A DNA stretch of 64,000 nucleotides from assembly GCF_001513745.1 (NCBI RefSeq), contig NZ_CP013380.1, forward strand, positions 2,294,001-2,358,000, written 5' to 3'. The stretch's first letter is position 1. Each line of letters begins with the position of its first letter. The translations under genes and the position numbers were made by a program. The DNA is from Burkholderia humptydooensis. GTDB lineage: Bacteria > Pseudomonadota > Gammaproteobacteria > Burkholderiales > Burkholderiaceae. A model generated the notes under the pieces. It did not search any database. It saw only the letters and a list, made by a program, of their open reading frames with translations, and was not told the origin of the DNA. Below are positions 36,275 to 44,697 of the stretch, one piece after another.

Positions 36275-36302
36275 TTGACAGGATCGTTCGGCCGTCTATA
36301 AT
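36275..36302 (+). promoter_or_regulatory. Promoter of the first tRNA-Leu
   Basis: Consensus TTGACA (36275-36280), 16-bp spacer, consensus TATAAT (36297-36302). The IS end is only 18 bp upstream of the -35, so any upstream activating sequence has been displaced. Confidence 0.9.
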
Positions 36303-36325
36303 AGCGATCTTTGCGGCACACACCT

Positions 36326-36412
36326 GCCCAGGTGGCGAAATTGGTAGACGCACTAGGTTCAGGTCCTAGCGGTGGCAACACTGTGGAGGTTCGAGTCCTC
36401 TCTTGGGCACCA
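36326..36412 (+). tRNA. tRNA-Leu (anticodon CAG), copy 1
   Basis: 87 nt with a class II long variable arm and encoded CCA. Anticodon CAG at 36360-36362 within the stem CTAGG / CCTAG. One G-T pair in the acceptor stem (GCCCAGG / CTTGGGC). It differs from copy 2 at three positions. Confidence 0.96.
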
Positions 36413-36417
36413 GATTC

Positions 36418-36448
36418 AAAAGCCAGCGCAAGCTGGCTTTTTTCTTTT
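36418..36448 (+). terminator. Intrinsic terminator of tRNA-Leu copy 1
   Basis: AAAAGCCAGC / GCTGGCTTTT with a GCAA tetraloop and a T-rich tail. Confidence 0.9.
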
Positions 36449-36516
36449 ATGTGTGAGGCGACATGCGTCCCGTGAACACCGTCTTCAAGAAATTTTGGTC
36501 TCTCCCCAAATTTCTG

Positions 36517-36544
36517 TTGACAGATTTCATAAGACGTCTAAAAT
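36517..36544 (+). promoter_or_regulatory. Promoter of the second tRNA-Leu
   Basis: TTGACA (36517-36522), 16-bp spacer, TAAAAT (36539-36544). The -10 surroundings (CGTCTAAAATAGCG) closely resemble those of copy 1 (CGTCTATAATAGCG). Confidence 0.88.
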
Positions 36545-36569
36545 AGCGCATCTTGCTCGATGCAGCAGT

Positions 36570-36656
36570 GCCCAGGTGGCGGAATTGGTAGACGCACTAG
36601 GTTCAGGTCCTAGCGGTGGCAACACCGTGGAGGTTCGAGTCCTCTCCTGGGCACCA
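36570..36656 (+). tRNA. tRNA-Leu (anticodon CAG), copy 2
   Basis: 87 nt, class II, encoded CCA. Fully paired acceptor stem (GCCCAGG / CCTGGGC). Together with copy 1 it reads the abundant CUG codons of this GC-rich genome. Confidence 0.96.
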
Positions 36657-36692
36657 TAAGGCTGTTCAAGGTAGTACAGAGAAGTCCAGAAG

Positions 36693-36727
36693 ACCCCGTA
36701 AATCATTGAATTTGCGGGGTTTTTTTA
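36693..36727 (+). terminator. Intrinsic terminator of tRNA-Leu copy 2
   Basis: ACCCCGTAAAT / ATTTGCGGGGT with one G-T pair and a run of seven T. Confidence 0.88.
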
Positions 36728-36923
36728 TTGCCGCCCAACCCGGAACACGGCAAGCCAGGCGCAGACGAGTACGTTTTTGAGTACATCGACATCGAAAGTT
36801 CGAAATCACGCCGGGAATGCACGCCCTATCGTGCTTCGCCAGATAGTAGGCAACGCATGCGTTCTTTGCGTGCGCGACAGCGGGTGCGCTACGCTCGATC
36901 CGGCCTCGTATCGAGGCTTGAAA

Positions 36924-36937
36924 TTTAAGCGCTTAAA
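36924..36937. promoter_or_regulatory. LacI-type operator upstream of GH53 gene
   Basis: TTTAAGCGCTTAAA, a perfect 14-bp palindrome with the central CG usual for LacI-family sites, 54 bp upstream of the endo-galactanase ATG. A one-mismatch copy (45894-45907) lies upstream of the ABC transporter operon, next to the lacI-type gene. Shared operators tie both transcripts to one regulator. Confidence 0.85.
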
Positions 36938-36991
36938 GTCTTGAAGACGACACCCCCTTGCCCGACGGGGTCCATCACATGGAGGATGACG

Positions 36992-38155
36992 ATGAACAGA
37001 CGATCGATGCTGCGCTGGAGCGTTACAACCGCGGCGCTCGCGTGCCTCGACCTGGCCGGCCCGCTGCCGGCCTTCGCGCAACGCACTGCGCGCGGTGCGG
37101 CAGCGAGCTCGTTCGCGATAGGCGCCGACGTCTCGACGCTGCCGGAACTCGAAGCCCACGGCGCGAGTTTCTTCGACCGCGGCGGCGCCTCGCGCGACTG
37201 CCTGAAGATCCTGCGCGCGCACGGCGTCGACGCGATCCGCATCAAGGTCTGGAACGATCCCGGCAACCCGGACTTCTTCCCCGCGAACCAGAGCGCCGCG
37301 GCCGGCTACAACGATGCGGCGCACGCCATCGCGCTCGCGCGACGCGCGGCCGCGCTCGGGATGCGCATCCTGATCGACTTCCACTACAGCGACTGGTGGG
37401 CCGATCCGGGCAAGCAATACCCGCCGCATGCGTGGGCCGGCAAGAACCTCGCGGACACCTGCGCGCTGCTGTCCGCATACACGACCGACGTGCTGCGCCG
37501 GCTTGCACGCGCCGGCGTGCGGCCCGAGTGGGTGCAGATCGGCAACGAGATCACGGGCGGCATGCTGTGGCCGCTCGGCCGGTACGATCAGTGGGACAAC
37601 CTCGCGCAATTGCTGAAGACGGGCCACGACGCGGTGAAGGCCGTCGATCCGCGCATCAAGGTGATGCTGCACATCGACAGCGGCGGCGACAACGGGAAAA
37701 GCCGCTGGTGGTTCGACAGCGCGGCGCAGCACGGCGTCGCGTTCGACGTGATCGGCCTGTCGTACTACCCGCAATGGCAAGGCTCGCTCGACGACCTGCG
37801 CAACAACGCGAACGATCTCGCGGTGCGCTACGACAAGGAGCTGATCGTCGTGGAGACCGCGTATCCGTGGACCACGAGCGATGGCGATTCGGAGCCGAAC
37901 TCGATGACGAATACCGGATCGACGGCCTTCCAGCCGTCGCCGGCCGGTCAGGCGCAGTTCCTCGCAGCCGTGGTCGACATCGTCAAGGGCGTGCCGGGTA
38001 ATCGCGGCTCGGGCGTGTTCTGGTGGGAGCCGGAATGGATTCCGACGCCGGGCGTCGGGTGGAAGCTCGGCGCCAGCGATCAATGGGACAACAACACGCT
38101 GTTCGACTTCCACGGCCATGCGCTGTCGTCGCTCGACGCATTCCGGCGACGCTGA
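36992..38155 (+). CDS. Endo-beta-1,4-galactanase (GH53), Tat-type signal
   Basis: Cleaves beta-1,4-galactan, the side chain of pectin, outside the cytoplasm. The 387-residue product starts MNRRSMLRWSVTTAALACLD, a twin-arginine type leader ending AFAQ near residue 30. The GH53 domain follows: FAIGADVSTLPELEAHGASF, DAIRIKVWNDP, ILIDFHYSDWWADPGKQ, the acid/base Glu in WVQIGNEITGGMLWP and the nucleophile Glu in IVVETAYPW. GGAGG lies 6 bp before ATG 36992; an ATG 6 bp earlier is too close to it. It corresponds to GanB of Bacillus. It converges on the transporter operon and carries a LacI-type operator. Confidence 0.93.
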   Translation: MNRRSMLRWSVTTAALACLDLAGPLPAFAQRTARGAAASSFAIGADVSTLPELEAHGASFFDRGGASRDCLKILRAHGVDAIRIKVWNDPGNPDFFPANQSAAAGYNDAAHAIALARRAAALGMRILIDFHYSDWWADPGKQYPPHAWAGKNLADTCALLSAYTTDVLRRLARAGVRPEWVQIGNEITGGMLWPLGRYDQWDNLAQLLKTGHDAVKAVDPRIKVMLHIDSGGDNGKSRWWFDSAAQHGVAFDVIGLSYYPQWQGSLDDLRNNANDLAVRYDKELIVVETAYPWTTSDGDSEPNSMTNTGSTAFQPSPAGQAQFLAAVVDIVKGVPGNRGSGVFWWEPEWIPTPGVGWKLGASDQWDNNTLFDFHGHALSSLDAFRRR

Positions 38156-38184
38156 CCTGCCGCCGCACTGGCGCGCGCTGCGCG

Positions 38185-39498
38185 TCAGTGCGGTGCGTCG
38201 AAGCGGCTGCGCGGCCGCTCCGACGCATCCGTCGCACTTGTCTCACGTGTCGCGCCGGCCCGCGGATCGCGCGCATCGTAACCGAGCAGCGCGAGCGCCA
38301 CGAGTGCGAGCGCGCCGCAACCCGCGAACGTCGCGCGATAGCCGCACAGGTCGACGAATGCGCCCGACAGCACACCCGCGACGATCGAGCCGACACGTGC
38401 CGTACTGAAGAACATCGCGGTCGCGGTGCCGGAACGTGTCGGCATCAGGTCGCACACGCGCGTCATGCCGAGGCACGACGTGATCGCGACCACGCACGCG
38501 CTCAGCAGTTGCAGCGGCAGGATCGCCTCGACGCGCGTCACCGCCGCGAGCCCCGCGAAATACGCCGCATGCACGGCCGCGCAACCCGTCAGCCAGCGCG
38601 CCTTGTCCAGCCGCGTGGAGCGGACGCCGAGCCACAGCATCATCGGGATCTCGAGCAGCGCAGCGAGGCCGAGCGCAGCCGACACGTTCGTCGGCGTGCC
38701 GCCCAGCCCGCGCACGATATATAGCGGCAGCACGATCATCGTCGCGTTCGCCGCGAGGCCGATCAGCATGAGCGCGGCGAGCGTGCGCAGCACGACCGCA
38801 CGCGGCGCGACCGCGCCCGGTGCCGCATCGACCGACTGCGCCGGATCGCCGCCGGCTGCGCTCGTCATGGCGGACCCGCCCGCTTCGGCCGCCGCCGGGC
38901 GGCGCGTGGGCTCCGGAATGCGCGCGACGATCACCGCGCACGCGACAAACCCGGCGGAGGCCGCGAGAAAGAGCCCGGTGAAGCCCGTCTGCGCGAGCAT
39001 CAGCGCGCCGAGCGCCGGGCCGAACACCCAGGCGGCCGACAACATCGTACGCAGCGCGGCCAAGGCCAGCTCGCGCTGCGCGTCGCTGTCGGCCGGCAGC
39101 ACCGCACGCGCGAACGAGAAGATCTGCGACAGCGACACGGCGCCCGCGCCGAGCAGGATCGTGCCGGCTGCGATCACGGGCATGGGCGCGCGCAGCACGC
39201 ACAGCAGCGCGAACCCGAGCGCGGCGGCCGCGAGCGACACGACGAGCAGCGGCCGGTGGCGATCGCGGCGATCGGACCAGCGGCCGGCCCACGTACTCGC
39301 GACGACTCCGCTCGCCGCGATCAGCGTCATGAACACGCCCGCGAGGAACGGCGACATTGCGGCCGCCTCGACGCCGAACAGCGACAGGTACGGCGCGGTA
39401 AACGACATCGCGACGCCCAGCATCAGCGCCGCGGCGGACAGCGGAACAAAATGCGCAATCCCGGCCAGCCCCGCGAAACGCGATCGCAGCGCCCGCAT
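38185..39498 (-). CDS. MFS transporter, sugar efflux (SetA-like)
   Basis: A 437-residue transporter with about twelve membrane segments. ALMLGVAMSFTAPYLSLFGV, STWAGRWSDRRDRHRPLL, ALRTMLSAAWVFGPALGALM and MTRVCDLMPTRSGTATAMFF are typical of the SetA/SotA sugar efflux group. A low-complexity loop separates the halves (about residues 200-235). The ATG lies 4 bp after the GH42 gene stop, so it is the last gene of the galactan operon. Exporter in an uptake operon is odd; it may relieve galactose or oligosaccharide overload, or act in uptake. Confidence 0.82.
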   Translation of the reverse strand: MRALRSRFAGLAGIAHFVPLSAAALMLGVAMSFTAPYLSLFGVEAAAMSPFLAGVFMTLIAASGVVASTWAGRWSDRRDRHRPLLVVSLAAAALGFALLCVLRAPMPVIAAGTILLGAGAVSLSQIFSFARAVLPADSDAQRELALAALRTMLSAAWVFGPALGALMLAQTGFTGLFLAASAGFVACAVIVARIPEPTRRPAAAEAGGSAMTSAAGGDPAQSVDAAPGAVAPRAVVLRTLAALMLIGLAANATMIVLPLYIVRGLGGTPTNVSAALGLAALLEIPMMLWLGVRSTRLDKARWLTGCAAVHAAYFAGLAAVTRVEAILPLQLLSACVVAITSCLGMTRVCDLMPTRSGTATAMFFSTARVGSIVAGVLSGAFVDLCGYRATFAGCGALALVALALLGYDARDPRAGATRETSATDASERPRSRFDAPH

Positions 39499-39502
39499 CG
39501 CG

Positions 39503-41476
39503 TCAGTCCGGCTCGACCCATGCGGCGACATCGACCGCGCCGAGCTCCGGCCCGCCGACCACGAAGCGCGCACCGGCCGGCGCGGACAGCGTGCACGGCG
39601 CGTCGCCGTAGTTGAGCGCGAACACGACGCGCCCGCGGCGGCGCAGTCTCAGGCCGTCGGGCAGCGCCGCCGCCGGCAATCCGGCGTCGCGCGCGCAGCG
39701 GCCGACGATCGTACGCAACAACGCACGATCGAAGCACGCGGTCGCCATCGTCACGTGAGCACGCCGCACCAGCGCCGGCACGCCGTCGTCGAACGTCGCG
39801 AGCACGTCGACTCCGGCCGCCGCATCCGCGTCGACGTGATCGCGCCATTTCACCGCGTGGCCATCGACGCCGTCGAACGCGACACGCGGCGCAAGCGACG
39901 GCCGCAACGATTCGACCTGTGCGATCCGCATCGGCAGCACGTCGCGCAGCTTGCCGGGCGCAAGTCCCGGCACGATCGAGAAGTCGGCCGTGCGCGAGCC
40001 CGTGCGCGGCCCGAACAGCCAGTGCGTGCCGCCGCGCGCGACCTGGGCGGCAACACGGTCCGGAACGACCGGCAGCGTCGGCGCGACCGCCAGCGCATAA
40101 CGCGACACGTCGGCATCGGCCGCGACGATGTCGACGTCGAGCCCCAGCTCACGCAGCGCGCGATACCAGTCGAACGCGTGCTGTTGATAGTCGAAATCGA
40201 CGCCGTGCGGCTGGATCCGGATCATCCAGTCGGCCTCGTAGTCGAACAGCAGCGCGACGCGCGCCGGAGCGGCTGCGCCCTCGACCAGCGCGCGGTCGAA
40301 TGCCGCAAGCTCGCGCGCAACGCGCGCCGCTTCATGCCCGCCCGCCGACAGCCGGTCGTCGGGTGCGTTCAGGCCCGAATGCAGTTGCTCCTGCGCGTGC
40401 GGATACTGCCGCCAGCGGAAATACGATACAAGCTCCGCGCCGTGCGCGAACGCTTCCCACGTCCACAGCCGCACCGCGCCGGCATGCGGTACCGGATTGT
40501 GCGGCCCCCAGTTGACGGGCCCCGCCTGTTGCTCCATCACCCACATCCGGCCGTTGCCGACCCCGCGATACAGGTCGTGCGAAAACGCCGACACGTCGGG
40601 GTGGCCCGTGCGGGCCCAGCGATGCTTGTCCTGCTCGTCGAGTGGCAGCACTTCGGTGCGCGGCACCGGGTAGCTGTCCCACGCGGCGACATCGAGGCCG
40701 CCGCGCGCGAACGCATAGTGATCGAATTCGGTGAAAAAGCCCATGAAGTTGTGCAGCACGTCGCGCCCCGGCGCATGCGCGCGGATCGCATCGACCTGCA
40801 CCGCATGAAAACGCGCGACCTCGTCCGACTGAAAGCGCCGGAAGTCGAGCACGTGCGCGGGATTCGCGTCGGTCGGCGTATGGCGCGGCAGTTCGATCTC
40901 GTCGAAGCTGCGATATTCCATGCTCCAGAACACGTTGCCCCACGCGCGGTTCAACGCGCCGACGTCGCCGTAGCGCGCGGCGAGCCACGCGCGAAAACCC
41001 GCCAGCGCCGCGCGCGTATAGCTCGGCAGCGTGTTGTGGCAGCCGAGCTCGTTGTCGGTCTGCCACGCGATCACGGCCGGATGCGTGCCGTAGCGCCGCG
41101 CCATCGCGCCGACGATCCGCACGCAATGCTCGCGATAGACGGGGCTCGAGATGTCGTAGTGGCGACGCGAACCGAACTGCCAGGCGGCGCCGTCCGCGCC
41201 GACCGGCAGGATCTCCGGATGACGGTCGACGAGCCATTTCGGCGGCGCGGCCGTCGGCGTGCCGAGCACGATCTTCAACTGCCGGCGCGCGAGCGTGTCG
41301 ATCGCTTCGTCGAGCCACGCCCAGTCGTAGCGGCCGGGCTCCGGCTCCATCCGGCTCCACGCGAATTCGGCGATTCGCACGCGGCTCAGGCCCAGTTCGG
41401 CCATCCGCCGAGCATCGCTGTCCCATTGTTCGCGCGGCCAGTGTTCGGGGTAGTAGCAAACGCCGAGGTGCATCAT
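39503..41476 (-). CDS. Beta-galactosidase (GH42)
   Basis: Cytoplasmic enzyme that releases galactose from imported galacto-oligosaccharides. The 657-residue product shows the GH42 A domain (LGVCYYPEHWPREQWDSDA, RIAEFAWSRMEPEPGRYDW), the acid/base Glu in IAWQTDNELGCHNT, the nucleophile Glu in WVMEQQAGPVNW, then the trimerisation domain B and a small beta C domain (VVFALNYGDAPCTLS). No signal peptide. It equals GanA of Bacillus in role. 34 bp after the permease gene, same operon. Confidence 0.95.
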   Translation of the reverse strand: MMHLGVCYYPEHWPREQWDSDARRMAELGLSRVRIAEFAWSRMEPEPGRYDWAWLDEAIDTLARRQLKIVLGTPTAAPPKWLVDRHPEILPVGADGAAWQFGSRRHYDISSPVYREHCVRIVGAMARRYGTHPAVIAWQTDNELGCHNTLPSYTRAALAGFRAWLAARYGDVGALNRAWGNVFWSMEYRSFDEIELPRHTPTDANPAHVLDFRRFQSDEVARFHAVQVDAIRAHAPGRDVLHNFMGFFTEFDHYAFARGGLDVAAWDSYPVPRTEVLPLDEQDKHRWARTGHPDVSAFSHDLYRGVGNGRMWVMEQQAGPVNWGPHNPVPHAGAVRLWTWEAFAHGAELVSYFRWRQYPHAQEQLHSGLNAPDDRLSAGGHEAARVARELAAFDRALVEGAAAPARVALLFDYEADWMIRIQPHGVDFDYQQHAFDWYRALRELGLDVDIVAADADVSRYALAVAPTLPVVPDRVAAQVARGGTHWLFGPRTGSRTADFSIVPGLAPGKLRDVLPMRIAQVESLRPSLAPRVAFDGVDGHAVKWRDHVDADAAAGVDVLATFDDGVPALVRRAHVTMATACFDRALLRTIVGRCARDAGLPAAALPDGLRLRRRGRVVFALNYGDAPCTLSAPAGARFVVGGPELGAVDVAAWVEPD

Positions 41477-41510
41477 GGATTCCCTGCAGGAAGAAAGAGG
41501 ATTGGACGGA

Positions 41511-42362
41511 TCAGCCCTTGGTCGCGCCGAACGTGAGCCCCGCGACGAAGTGCTTCTGCATCGCGAAGAACATCAGGACCGACGGCAGCGCGGCGAGCAC
41601 CGAGCCGGCCGACACGATGTTCCAGGCGGTCGTCCACTGCCCCTTGAGCGCGGCGACGCCGACGGTGATCGGCGCCGCGTCGTCGCCTTGCGTGAGGCAC
41701 AGTGCCCAGAAGTAGTCGTTCCACACGAACGTGAAGACGAGGATCGCGAGTGCCGCGAGCGCCGGCCGCACGAGCGGCAGCACGACGCGCCGGTAGATCG
41801 CCCACTCGGACGCGCCTTCGACGCGCGCGGCCTCGATCAGCTCGAACGGCAGCTCGCGGATGAAGTTGCGCAGGAACAGCGTGCAGAAGCCGGTCTGGAA
41901 CGCGGTATGGAACAGCACGAGCGCCCACACGGTGTTGTAGAGGCCGACGCCTAGCATGATCTGCCGCACCGGAATCATCAGGATCTGGATCGGCACGAAA
42001 TTGCCGGCGACGAACAACCCGAGCAGCACGAGGTTGCCGCGGAACCGGTAGTTCGCGAGCGCATGACCCGCCAGCGACGCAAGCAGGATCGACGCGGCGA
42101 CCGACGGCACCGTGATCAGGATGCTGTTCGCGAAGTAGTGGAGCATCGGCGTCTGCGTGAGCGCGGTGCCGTAGTTGTCGACCAATGCGAACTGCTTCGG
42201 CCAGCTCCAGTAATGACCGGCCATGATCTCGTCGGTCGAGCGGACCGACGTGACGAGCACCGCGAGCAGCGGCACGAGCCACAGCGCGAGCGCGCACGGC
42301 AGCGACAACCGGTACAGCCAGCGGGCAGGACGTCCCCAGCGGGACACGGGCATCGGGTACAT
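41511..42362 (-). CDS. Carbohydrate ABC permease 2 (GanQ/MalG type)
   Basis: Inner-membrane permease, 283 residues with six segments. It starts MYPMPVSRWGRPARWLYRLS; the EAA loop is ELIEAARVEGASEWAIYRRVVLPLVRPAL and WNDYFWALCLTQGDDAAPITVG is typical of MalG-type members. ATG 42362 has AAGGATCG upstream. The frame is open further upstream but overlaps the other permease. It pairs with the permease that ends 11 bp before it. Confidence 0.92.
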   Translation of the reverse strand: MYPMPVSRWGRPARWLYRLSLPCALALWLVPLLAVLVTSVRSTDEIMAGHYWSWPKQFALVDNYGTALTQTPMLHYFANSILITVPSVAASILLASLAGHALANYRFRGNLVLLGLFVAGNFVPIQILMIPVRQIMLGVGLYNTVWALVLFHTAFQTGFCTLFLRNFIRELPFELIEAARVEGASEWAIYRRVVLPLVRPALAALAILVFTFVWNDYFWALCLTQGDDAAPITVGVAALKGQWTTAWNIVSAGSVLAALPSVLMFFAMQKHFVAGLTFGATKG

Positions 42363-42373
42363 GTTGGCGATCC

Positions 42374-43291
42374 TTATGATTCCACGCGCACCAGCTTGCG
42401 CAGTTGCCACACGATATAGACGAGCATGATCGCGAACAGCACGACCGCGATCGCGGCCGAATATCCTTCGCGGTAATACTTGATCGCCTGGTCGACCATG
42501 AAGTACGCGAGCACGGTCGAGCTGTCGAACGGGCCGCCGCCCGTCATCACGGAGATCAGGTCGAAGCTGCGCAGTGCGCCGATCACGGTCAGCACCACCG
42601 CCATGAAGGTGGCGGGCCGCAACTGCGGCAGGATCACGTGCCACAGCAGCGTGAAGCCGCGCGCGCCTTCCATCCGAGCCGCCTCGACGATTTCGCCGTT
42701 GATGCCGGTCAGCCCGGTCAGATAGAGGATCATGCAGAATGGAACCTGCGGCCACAGCGCGGCGGCGATCACGCCGTAGGTTGCATAGCGCGGATCGCCG
42801 AGCACCGGAATGCCGTGCCCGACGATGAGCTTGAGCAGCCCGAAGGTCGGGTCGTAGAACCACGAGAACACGAGGCCGACGACCACGCCCGGCAGCACGA
42901 ACGGCGCGAAGAACAGCGACTTGACGAGCCGGATCCCGAACACGTTCTGGTTCAGGTACAGCGCGAGCGCGAGGCCGAGCGGCGGCGCGGCGAGGAACAG
43001 CGCGAGCCACAGCACGTTGTTCTTCAGCGCGACGTAGAACGTATCGGACTGCAGCAGCTCGCGATAGTTGTCGAGCCCCGCGTACGTCATCGGCGTCATC
43101 CCGTCCCAGTGATGAAAGCTCAGCCAGATGCTGCTGACGATCGGATACAGCACGAACATGGTGAAGAGCGCGAAACCCGGCAGCACGAACAGCAGCGCCG
43201 CGCGGTGGCGCCGGCGCGCGAGCGACGCACGTGCATGCCGCCGCGGACCGGCCTCGCAGCGCGCGGCACTTTCGGACAGGCTGGTTGACAT
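42374..43291 (-). CDS. Carbohydrate ABC permease 1 (GanP/MalF type)
   Basis: Inner-membrane permease, 305 residues with six segments, start MSTSLSESAARCEAGPRR. LLFVLPGFALFTMFVLYPIVSS opens the first segment and EIVEAARMEGARGFTLLWHVILPQLRP is the EAA loop. It follows the binding-protein gene after a 104-bp gap that contains a 9-bp tandem repeat. Together with its partner it would import galacto-oligosaccharides made by the GH53 enzyme. Confidence 0.92.
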   Translation of the reverse strand: MSTSLSESAARCEAGPRRHARASLARRRHRAALLFVLPGFALFTMFVLYPIVSSIWLSFHHWDGMTPMTYAGLDNYRELLQSDTFYVALKNNVLWLALFLAAPPLGLALALYLNQNVFGIRLVKSLFFAPFVLPGVVVGLVFSWFYDPTFGLLKLIVGHGIPVLGDPRYATYGVIAAALWPQVPFCMILYLTGLTGINGEIVEAARMEGARGFTLLWHVILPQLRPATFMAVVLTVIGALRSFDLISVMTGGGPFDSSTVLAYFMVDQAIKYYREGYSAAIAVVLFAIMLVYIVWQLRKLVRVES

Positions 43292-43304
43292 GAGATGACC
43301 TTCG

Positions 43305-43349
43305 ACGAAACGGACGAAACGGACGAAACGGGCGCAACGGGCGTGACGG
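43305..43349. repeat. 9-bp tandem repeat in the operon leader of the permease
   Basis: Three exact copies of ACGAAACGG (43305-43331) followed by two decayed ones (GCGCAACGG, GCGTGACGG). It starts 14 bp upstream of the permease 1 start codon, so copy number could change translation of the permeases. Confidence 0.85.
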
Positions 43350-43395
43350 TGACAACGAAGCACCGGACCGGCGCAGCCGGCCCGGCCCTGCTGCG

Positions 43396-44634
43396 CTACT
43401 TCCGGTAGATGCGCTTGCGGGTCTGCTCGAGACGCTGCAGGATCGCATCGAGCTGCGTCGGGTCGGACAGGAACTGCTGCATCGCCTTCATCCCCTCGTC
43501 CGCCATTTCCTTCGTCATGTCGCGATCGTAGAACTGCGCGATGCCGCCCGGCGTCGCCGCGAACGTGCGGAAGCCGATCTTCGAGATCGGGTCCTGCGGC
43601 TCGGGCGCCTTGTTGTTCGACGGCAACTGTCCCATGCCCTTCGCGAACTCGCCATTGATCGCGGGTTGCCCCATGAACGCGAGCAGGCGGCGCGCATCCG
43701 TCTTGTTGCGGGCCTTCGCCGGAACGATCAGCACATTGACCGGGCCGTCCTCGGCAAGCGGCACCGACGCGTCGAGCACCGGGAAGCGGAAAAAGCTGAT
43801 CGGGTTGCGCGTTGCGCTCAGCAGGCCGGCCGAATACCAGGTGCCCATCAGCGTCATCGCGGCCTGACCGTTGACGATCAGCGGGCTCAGCGAATCGACG
43901 TCGTAGGACAGCGCGTTGTCGATGAAATACTTGTCGTCGATCAGCTTCTTCCATGCCGCGTACACGGCGCGCACGCGCGGATCGGTATAAGCGACGTCGC
44001 CCGCCATCAGCTTCTGATGGAACGCATAGCCGTTGATCCGCAAGTCGAGGTAGTCGAACCACGCGGCCAGCGTCCATGCATCGCGCGCAGCCACCGCGAT
44101 CGGTGCAATGCCCGCCGCCCTCAGCTTGCGACAGGCGTCGAGAAACTGCGCCCAGTCGGCCGGCTCGCCATGAATGCCCGCCTTCTCGAACAGATCCTTG
44201 CGGTAGAACAGGCCGTACGCGTCATAGCCGAGCGGCAGACTGTAGAGCTTGCCGCCGTATGTCGACGACTGCTTCACGGCCGCATACGTGTCGTTCCAGC
44301 CGTTCTTCTGCCAGTCCGCGCTCAGGTCCTCGATCAGCCCGCGCTTCGCGAAATACGCGAGCCGCTCGCCGTTGTTCCAGCTCAGCACGTCGGGCGGATC
44401 GGTCGCGAGCCAGCCGGACATCTGCACCTTGTACGCCTCCTCGCCGACGTAGCTGACCTTCAGGTCGATGTCCGGATTCGCCTTGTGGAACTGGTCGAAC
44501 ACCGCTTGCCACGTCGCGCGCTGGTTGCCGCGCGCGGCGACGTTCACCTTCAACGTGCCCGCGTCGGCCGTTGCCGCGGCGAACGCGGCGGCAGTCGTCA
44601 GGGCAAGCAGCAGTCGGCTCGCACGAAGTCTCAT
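43396..44634 (-). CDS. Extracellular sugar-binding protein (family 1)
   Basis: Periplasmic binding protein of 412 residues. Signal peptide about 1-25 (LLALTTAAAFAAATADA), then GTLKVNVAARGNQRATWQAV, FDQFHKANPDIDLKVSYVGE, LYSLPLGYDAYGLFYRKDLF and the cluster-1 binding protein motif LVNGQAAMTLMGTWYSAG (as LIVNGQAAMTLMGTWY). Likely ligand is a short beta-1,4-galacto-oligosaccharide, inferred from the flanking GH53 and GH42 genes. Second gene of the operon. Confidence 0.9.
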   Translation of the reverse strand: MRLRASRLLLALTTAAAFAAATADAGTLKVNVAARGNQRATWQAVFDQFHKANPDIDLKVSYVGEEAYKVQMSGWLATDPPDVLSWNNGERLAYFAKRGLIEDLSADWQKNGWNDTYAAVKQSSTYGGKLYSLPLGYDAYGLFYRKDLFEKAGIHGEPADWAQFLDACRKLRAAGIAPIAVAARDAWTLAAWFDYLDLRINGYAFHQKLMAGDVAYTDPRVRAVYAAWKKLIDDKYFIDNALSYDVDSLSPLIVNGQAAMTLMGTWYSAGLLSATRNPISFFRFPVLDASVPLAEDGPVNVLIVPAKARNKTDARRLLAFMGQPAINGEFAKGMGQLPSNNKAPEPQDPISKIGFRTFAATPGGIAQFYDRDMTKEMADEGMKAMQQFLSDPTQLDAILQRLEQTRKRIYRK

Positions 44635-44697
44635 CGTTGTCTCCTGGTATTGGCGTGATGGGTGCCGCGCCGCGCGCGGCGGATCGGCGCGGCGCCG

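Noticed and set aside
36372..36659. 95-codon frame over the tRNA-Leu genes
   Set aside because: It reads through both tRNAs and their terminator; not a protein gene.
36728..36928. 66-codon frame before the GH53 gene
   Set aside because: No ribosome-binding site, product without features, and it runs into the operator region.
38426..41536. 1036-codon plus-strand frame
   Set aside because: Antisense to the MFS and GH42 genes; no recognisable motif.
43305..43349. CRISPR-like array
   Set aside because: Repeats are 9 bp, contiguous, without spacers; this is a minisatellite.
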